Of a stretch of 60,243 nucleotides of DNA, positions 55,503-60,243 are shown piece by piece. A program made the position numbers and the translations under genes. This stretch comes from Candidatus Krumholzibacteriia bacterium. Its GTDB lineage: Bacteria > Krumholzibacteriota > Krumholzibacteriia > WVZY01 > JAKEHA01. Positions within the stretch are counted from its first letter, which is position 1. Every line of letters begins with the position of its first letter. The notes beneath the pieces are model-generated. The model made no database searches and was not told the origin of the DNA. It worked only from the letters and a program-made list of their open reading frames with translations. The DNA lies in NCBI GenBank assembly GCA_029865265.1, contig JAOUHG010000021.1, forward strand, positions 1 to 60,243, read 5' to 3'.

Positions 55503-57869
55503 ATGACCGTTCAGTCACCGCCCTTCGACCATGCCGCCCGGGTACTCGGGCTCCACGACGTGTTCGCGCTGGTCGCATCCGCGTGCGTGAACGCCGGCGC
55601 GCGCGCTGCCGTCACCGGCCTGCGCGCCACCAACGACGCCGATGCGATCCGCACGTCGCTGGGCGAGATCGACGAGTACCGGCGCATGCGCGAAGACGCC
55701 GGCGACATCGCCATCCCCGACACGTCCTATCGCGGGGCGGTGGCGGAGATCGCCGGGGGCGCCCGCGGCAGCGGCGAAGCGTTGCGGCGCATCGGTGAGG
55801 GCGAGCGGGCCATTGCACAGCTGCGACGCGCGGTGGCGGCCGCGGGGGAGTCGTTTCCGGCGCTGGCCGCGATCGCCGCCGGCGCGACACCCAACGAGAC
55901 GCTGGTAGCGGAGATCGACCGCGCGCTCGATGCCGAGGGAGAGGTGCGCGACGACGCAACCCCCGCCCTCAAGGCCATCCGCCGCGACATCCGTGCGGCA
56001 CGCAACAGCCTGCGCGAACGCGCGGAGCGCATGCTGGGCGAGATCGGCACGGAAGCGCATGCCACCGTCATGGGCACGCGTCACGTGCTGGTGGTGCCGC
56101 GCGGCCGCGTCAAACGCGGCTCGGGGCTGGTGCACGGCGCCTCGCAGACCGGGGGATCGTTGTACTTCGAACCCATGGCGCTGCTGGATCTCAACAACGA
56201 ACTCGAAACGCGTCTCGCCGACGAACACGAAGAGATCGACCGCATCCTACGCGCGTTGAGCGATCGCGTGCGCCAGGCGGCACCGGCCATCACCGCCAAC
56301 GCGGACGTGGTGGAACGGCTGGACGCGTTACGCGCCAAGGCGGCGTTCGCGGCGCGTTTTGGCTGCATCACCCCCGACATCTCCGGCGGTGACACCCCGC
56401 GCCTGCACCTGGTGCGCGCGCGGCACCCACTGCTCACGCTCGCCCTGAACCGGGCCGGTTCGCTGGCGTCGCAGGTGCCGCTGGATCTCACCCTGGAGGG
56501 CGGGCAGCGCCTCATGGTGATCACCGGTCCCAACGCGGGCGGCAAGACGGTGGCGCTCAAGACGGTGGGGCTGCTGGTGCTGATGCTGCAGTGCGGCCTG
56601 CCGGTTCCGTGCGCGCATGGCAGTGAACTGCCGTTGTTCGAGCGCGTGCTGGTGGACATCGGCGACGAGCAGTCCCTGGAGTCGTCGCTTTCCACCTTCA
56701 CGTCGCACCTCTCCCACCTGACGCGCATGACGCGGCTGGCCAATCCGCGCGTGTTGTGTCTGGTGGATGAAATCGGGGACGGCACCGATCCCGACGAGGG
56801 GGCCGCCATCGCCATCGCAACGCTGGAGCGCCTGCTCGCCTCGCGGGCCGCGGTAATCGCGACGACCCACTACGGGCGCATCAAGACGTTCGCGCTGGAG
56901 ACCGCCGGCGTGGCCAACGCATCCATGGCCTTCGCGGAGGAGACGGCGCAACCGCTGTTTCGTCTATTGCAGGGAATCGCCGGGCGCAGCCGCGGCATCG
57001 ACACCGCGCGGCGCACCGGCTTCGACGCGGAACTGGTGGGGCGCGCCGAGGCGATTCTGGGCGGCGACGCGTTCCGCCTGGAGTCCGCACTGGCGCGGCT
57101 GGAGAAGAGTTACGCGGCGATGGAGCGAGAACGCGAGGCGCTGGAAACGGAGCGCCGCGAACTCGAGAAGCTGACGGCATCGGCGCAGGAAAAGGAGCAG
57201 GCGTTCTCCCTCACCAGGAAGGAGGCTTCGCGCAAGGCGGCGCGCGAGGCGGAGGAGATGCTGGCGCAGACGCGCCGCGAGATCGAGGACATCGTGCGGC
57301 AGTTGCGTGAGCGCGCGGCGGACAAGGCGACCATCCGCGAGAGCCGCCAGCGCGTGGAACGATTGATGGGCGACGTGCGCGCGCGCGCGCGCGACAGCGA
57401 ACCGGCGGCAGACGCGCTGGCGTCGGTGGCGGTGGGGGACCGCGTGTCGCTCAGCCCGGGTGGCAAGCCCGCGGGCGTGGTGGTGGAGGTGGTGCGCAAG
57501 AGCGCGGTGGTGGACATTGGCGGCAAGCGCATCCGCGCGCGCATCGGGAAGATCTACCGCGCCGCCGCGGATCCCGTACACAAGGCACCGCCGCCGCCGG
57601 CCGTCGGTGTGGATTACGAACCGGTGGGTGAGACCGAGGTGCACGTGCGCGGCATGCTGCGCGAGGACGCCCTGGAGATCGTGAGCCGCTTCATCGACCG
57701 CGCGGTCCTCTCCGGCCTGCGCGAGGTCAAGGTGGTGCACGGCCGCGGCGAGGGAATCCTCTCACGCGCGGTGCGCGAAGAGCTCCGCCGCGACCCGCGC
57801 GTGGCGTCGTTCCGGTTTGGCGATCCGATGGAAGGGGGAAACGGCGTCACCTTCGTGACGCTGCGCTAG
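55503..57869 (+). CDS. mutS2: Endonuclease MutS2
   Basis: A 788-aa MutS2. The ATPase core has GPNAGGKTVALKTVGLL (Walker A), VDEIGDGTDPDEGAAIA (Walker B region) and ATTHYGRIK. A long Glu/Arg coiled-coil (about 520-640) follows, then a KOW-like part. The Smr nuclease domain closes the protein (about 700-788: VHVRGMLREDALEIV, VKVVHGRGEGILSRAV). MutS2 suppresses recombination and rescues collided ribosomes. The ATG at 55503 is used; the upstream open frame overlaps cvpA. The first-helix motif is HAARVLGLHDVFALVASACV. Confidence 0.95.
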   Translation: MTVQSPPFDHAARVLGLHDVFALVASACVNAGARAAVTGLRATNDADAIRTSLGEIDEYRRMREDAGDIAIPDTSYRGAVAEIAGGARGSGEALRRIGEGERAIAQLRRAVAAAGESFPALAAIAAGATPNETLVAEIDRALDAEGEVRDDATPALKAIRRDIRAARNSLRERAERMLGEIGTEAHATVMGTRHVLVVPRGRVKRGSGLVHGASQTGGSLYFEPMALLDLNNELETRLADEHEEIDRILRALSDRVRQAAPAITANADVVERLDALRAKAAFAARFGCITPDISGGDTPRLHLVRARHPLLTLALNRAGSLASQVPLDLTLEGGQRLMVITGPNAGGKTVALKTVGLLVLMLQCGLPVPCAHGSELPLFERVLVDIGDEQSLESSLSTFTSHLSHLTRMTRLANPRVLCLVDEIGDGTDPDEGAAIAIATLERLLASRAAVIATTHYGRIKTFALETAGVANASMAFAEETAQPLFRLLQGIAGRSRGIDTARRTGFDAELVGRAEAILGGDAFRLESALARLEKSYAAMEREREALETERRELEKLTASAQEKEQAFSLTRKEASRKAAREAEEMLAQTRREIEDIVRQLRERAADKATIRESRQRVERLMGDVRARARDSEPAADALASVAVGDRVSLSPGGKPAGVVVEVVRKSAVVDIGGKRIRARIGKIYRAAADPVHKAPPPPAVGVDYEPVGETEVHVRGMLREDALEIVSRFIDRAVLSGLREVKVVHGRGEGILSRAVREELRRDPRVASFRFGDPMEGGNGVTFVTLR

Positions 57870-57871
57870 CC

Positions 57872-59620
57872 ATGGCCATCCCCCAGAACATCATCGACCA
57901 GGTGCGCGACCGCTCCGACATCGTCGAGATCGTCGGGCAATACGTGGACCTCAAACGCGCCGGCACGGGCTACAAGGGCCTGTGCCCGTTCCACCAGGAG
58001 CGGACCCCGTCCTTCAACGTCAATCCGGAGCGGCAGGGCTATCACTGCTTCGGGTGTGGCCGGGGCGGGAACGTCTTCCAGTTCCTGATGGAGATGGACG
58101 GCGTCACCTTTCCCGAGGCGGTGCGCGAGCTCGCCGAGCGCGCGGGCATCGAGGTGGAAACGAAGCCGGCGGAGGACGAGCGTTCGGAGAACGACGCGCT
58201 CTACAAGGCCAACACGTTTGCGGCGCGCTATTATCACCGCATGCTGGTCAATTCGCCCTCCGCGGAGAAGGCGCGTGCTTACCTGCTGGGCCGCGACATA
58301 CCGCGTGAGGCCTGGACGCGTTTCGGCCTCGGGTTTGCACCTGCCAGTGGCGACGCGCTGGTGCAGGAGGCGCGCCGGCAGCGGATCCCGCCCGAGACAC
58401 TCCTGAAGCTCCGTCTCATCGCGGCGCGCGAGGGACGGACGGGTCACTACGACTACTTTCGCGACCGGGTGGTGTTTCCCATCATCCAGCCCGGGGCGCG
58501 GGTGGTGGGCTTCGGGGCCAGAACGCTGGGCGACGGGGAGCCCAAGTACCTCAATTCGGCGGAGAGCGCGATCTTTCTCAAGCGGCGGACCTTCTACGGC
58601 CTGGACCGGGCCCGCGACCCCATCCGAAGCCACCGCTTCGCGGTCATCGTGGAGGGCTACACGGACCTGATCCGGCTGCACCTGGTGGGAATCGACAATA
58701 CCATCGCCACCTGCGGGACGGCGCTCACCCGCGACCACGCGGAGAAGGTCCGGCGGCTCACGCGCCGGGTGGTGCTGATGCCCGACGGCGACGACGCCGG
58801 GGCCATGGCGGCGATGATCTCGGGGGCGCTCCTGATGGCGGAAGGGGTGGAAGTGGGTATCGCCCGCCTGGACGCCGGCCTGGACCCGGATTCTGCCGGT
58901 AAGGCGATGAGCACGAAGGAATTAGAAGAACTGGTGGGGAGTCCGTTGGAATATTTCCAGTACCTTGACTATACTATCCAACATCAGCAACCGTCGGCGC
59001 GCGAACGCGAAGAAATCATTAGACGTATCGTCTCCGCGATCGCCCAGTCAGACGACCCGCTCCGGGGGGATGTATTGGTGGGTGAGTTGGCGCGCGTCGT
59101 CGGGGTGGAGGCTTCGGCCCTGCGCAGGCTGCTGCGGCCCTCGGGACGGCCGGCTCCCGAGACTCAGCGGACGGGATCGACGGGAAGCCGGACAGGTTCA
59201 ACGCGGTGGGCGCTCGAACGGGTGGTGATGCGGCTGGTCATGGAAGGCACTCCGACAGCGCTCGACGCCCTGGACGCACTCGATGTCGAAGATTTCTCAG
59301 ACGAAGATAACCGCAAGTTCTATAAACTACTTGACTCAGCCCGGGAGGCCCATATTGATTTGAGGGGTCGCGACTTCCAACGTCTGGCGGCGGAGAGCGG
59401 GCTCGAGGACTTCGCGACGGAGATCTCGCTGGTGGCCGTCCCCCCGGGCAACGTCGAAACCCTGCAGAGGGACCACATCAAAGACTTGAAGAGGCGCCGG
59501 ATCGAAGACGAGTTGGACCAGCTTCGTGAAAGCCTTCTCAATTTGCCCGCCGAGAGCGATGAAACGATCTCGGTGACTGAACTCATACGTAGACTCGAGC
59601 AAGCGAAGAGAGAGTTGTAG
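57872..59620 (+). CDS. dnaG: DNA primase DnaG
   Basis: A 582-aa primase. The CHC2-type zinc finger is CPFHQERTPSFNVNPERQGY then HCFGCGRGGN. The catalytic core includes FRDRVVFPIIQPGARVVGFG. The TOPRIM motifs are VIVEGYTDLI and LMPDGDDAGAMAA. The C-terminal helicase-binding part is shorter and more divergent than in E. coli. It starts 2 bp after mutS2 and is followed by rpoD, giving the classic dnaG-rpoD macromolecular synthesis order. Confidence 0.97.
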   Translation: MAIPQNIIDQVRDRSDIVEIVGQYVDLKRAGTGYKGLCPFHQERTPSFNVNPERQGYHCFGCGRGGNVFQFLMEMDGVTFPEAVRELAERAGIEVETKPAEDERSENDALYKANTFAARYYHRMLVNSPSAEKARAYLLGRDIPREAWTRFGLGFAPASGDALVQEARRQRIPPETLLKLRLIAAREGRTGHYDYFRDRVVFPIIQPGARVVGFGARTLGDGEPKYLNSAESAIFLKRRTFYGLDRARDPIRSHRFAVIVEGYTDLIRLHLVGIDNTIATCGTALTRDHAEKVRRLTRRVVLMPDGDDAGAMAAMISGALLMAEGVEVGIARLDAGLDPDSAGKAMSTKELEELVGSPLEYFQYLDYTIQHQQPSAREREEIIRRIVSAIAQSDDPLRGDVLVGELARVVGVEASALRRLLRPSGRPAPETQRTGSTGSRTGSTRWALERVVMRLVMEGTPTALDALDALDVEDFSDEDNRKFYKLLDSAREAHIDLRGRDFQRLAAESGLEDFATEISLVAVPPGNVETLQRDHIKDLKRRRIEDELDQLRESLLNLPAESDETISVTELIRRLEQAKREL

Positions 59621-59625
59621 GAAGA

Positions 59626-60243
59626 ATGACAAGAGCTGCCAGCAAGACCAAGAGCAAGAGCAAGGCCACAAAGGCCGCGGGGACGAAGGCCCCGCGTCCG
59701 CCCCGCGCCGCGTCGACCGCCTCCGGAAACGACCGTTTCTCCGGGGTGCTCAACGACATCCGCCGCATCGCGGAGGACAAGGGGTTCGTTCTCAACCAGG
59801 AGATCGAAGCCCTGGTGAGCGACGAGTTCTCCCCGGACGACATCATCGTCCTCTACGACCGCCTCAGCGAGGAGAAGATCGACTACTTCGACTCCGCGGA
59901 GAAGGCGCGCCTGAAGATGGAGGCGCGCAAGCGGCGCGAGGAGAAGGACGAGCAGAAGGCGGAGGAAGAGGTCAAGGCGGTAATCCGCTACGACGATCCC
60001 GTGCGCATGTACCTGCGCGAAATGGGCAAGGTGCCGCTGCTGGATCGCGAGGGCGAGGTCGAAATCGCCAAGCGCATCGAGCAGGGACAGATCCTCATCG
60101 CCAAGGCGGTGTTCTCGCTGGATTCGCCCATCCGCGAACTGCAGCGGCTGGCGCGCGTGGTGGAAAAGGGTGAGATGCGCCTCGACGAGGTGGTGCAGGT
60201 GGAGACGGGCGGCCTCGCGCCCTCGTACAGCGGCAAGAAGGAG
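59626..60243 (+). CDS. rpoD: RNA polymerase sigma-70 factor RpoD (5' part, cut by the window end)
   Basis: The first 206 codons of the primary sigma factor. A basic Lys/Ala tail (RAASKTKSKSKATKAAG) opens the protein. A region 1.1-like segment (LNDIRRIAEDKGFVLNQEIE... SDEFSPDDIIVLYDRLSEEKIDYFD) follows, then region 1.2 (DDPVRMYLREMGKVPLLDRE-GEVEIAKRIEQGQ). The frame stays open to the last base, so the conserved regions 2-4 lie outside. The start lies 5 bp after dnaG with GGAAG upstream. Confidence 0.95.
   Translation, partial: MTRAASKTKSKSKATKAAGTKAPRPPRAASTASGNDRFSGVLNDIRRIAEDKGFVLNQEIEALVSDEFSPDDIIVLYDRLSEEKIDYFDSAEKARLKMEARKRREEKDEQKAEEEVKAVIRYDDPVRMYLREMGKVPLLDREGEVEIAKRIEQGQILIAKAVFSLDSPIRELQRLARVVEKGEMRLDEVVQVETGGLAPSYSGKKE

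Overview
The window is a high-GC bacterial chromosome segment. Several traits point to the FCB-type candidate phyla (Eisenbacteria or Krumholzibacteriota-like) rather than a cultured model group; this is inference, because no rRNA or other phylogenetic marker was compared. (1) Six secreted proteins end in the same roughly 90-residue FlgD-Ig/sorting-type domain, with the pattern NPFNP..., GRLVRTL, WDG.D, SG(V/I)Y.YR and a basic C-terminal tail. (2) GC content is high. (3) Cohesin, dockerin and beta-helix modules occur in secreted proteins. (4) There is a tRNA-Sec gene. I saw no phage, insertion sequence or CRISPR array.

Layout. 0-7 kb: a VTT membrane protein, a SpoIIE-type phosphatase, a surface di-heme peroxidase, a lipoprotein and a GMC-type flavoprotein. 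7-9.8 kb (minus strand): a three-gene electron-transfer operon (octaheme cytochrome c, Tat-exported 4x[4Fe-4S] protein, NrfD-type quinone subunit) with no catalytic subunit. 10.1-16.6 kb (minus): a molybdenum hydroxylase operon (DRE-TIM aldolase-like enzyme, 2Fe-2S subunit, Mo subunit, FAD subunit, XdhC, MocA). It is divergent from a molybdopterin biosynthesis operon at 16.7-21.5 kb (moaA, moaC-mogA fusion, TauE-like permease, moeA, small membrane protein, moaD, moaE). A 158-bp region between them carries two outward promoters around an AT-rich palindrome, so enzyme, cofactor synthesis and cofactor insertion are probably co-regulated.

21.6-28.5 kb (minus): a two-gene secreted operon of a 1612-aa beta-helix/dockerin/cohesin protein and a 667-aa triple-cohesin/Ig protein. 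28.7-37.9 kb (plus): a NagB-PIG-L fusion, a GT-C-like membrane protein, an unknown secreted protein behind a structured leader, then glmM, glmS and ridA (amino-sugar metabolism). 38-43.8 kb: a secreted metallophosphoesterase and three more proteins with the sorting domain, followed by a frameshifted orphan copy of that domain next to tRNA-Asn. tRNA-Sec follows.

44.2-60.2 kb (plus): a dense housekeeping run of DUF5683-like gene, lepA, lepB, hemW, hrcA, grpE, dnaK, dnaJ, rsmE, yqeY, cvpA, mutS2, dnaG and the 5' part of rpoD, cut by the window edge. Several transcription units have a sigma70-like -10 box only 8-14 nt upstream of the start codon, suggesting leaderless or near-leaderless mRNAs.
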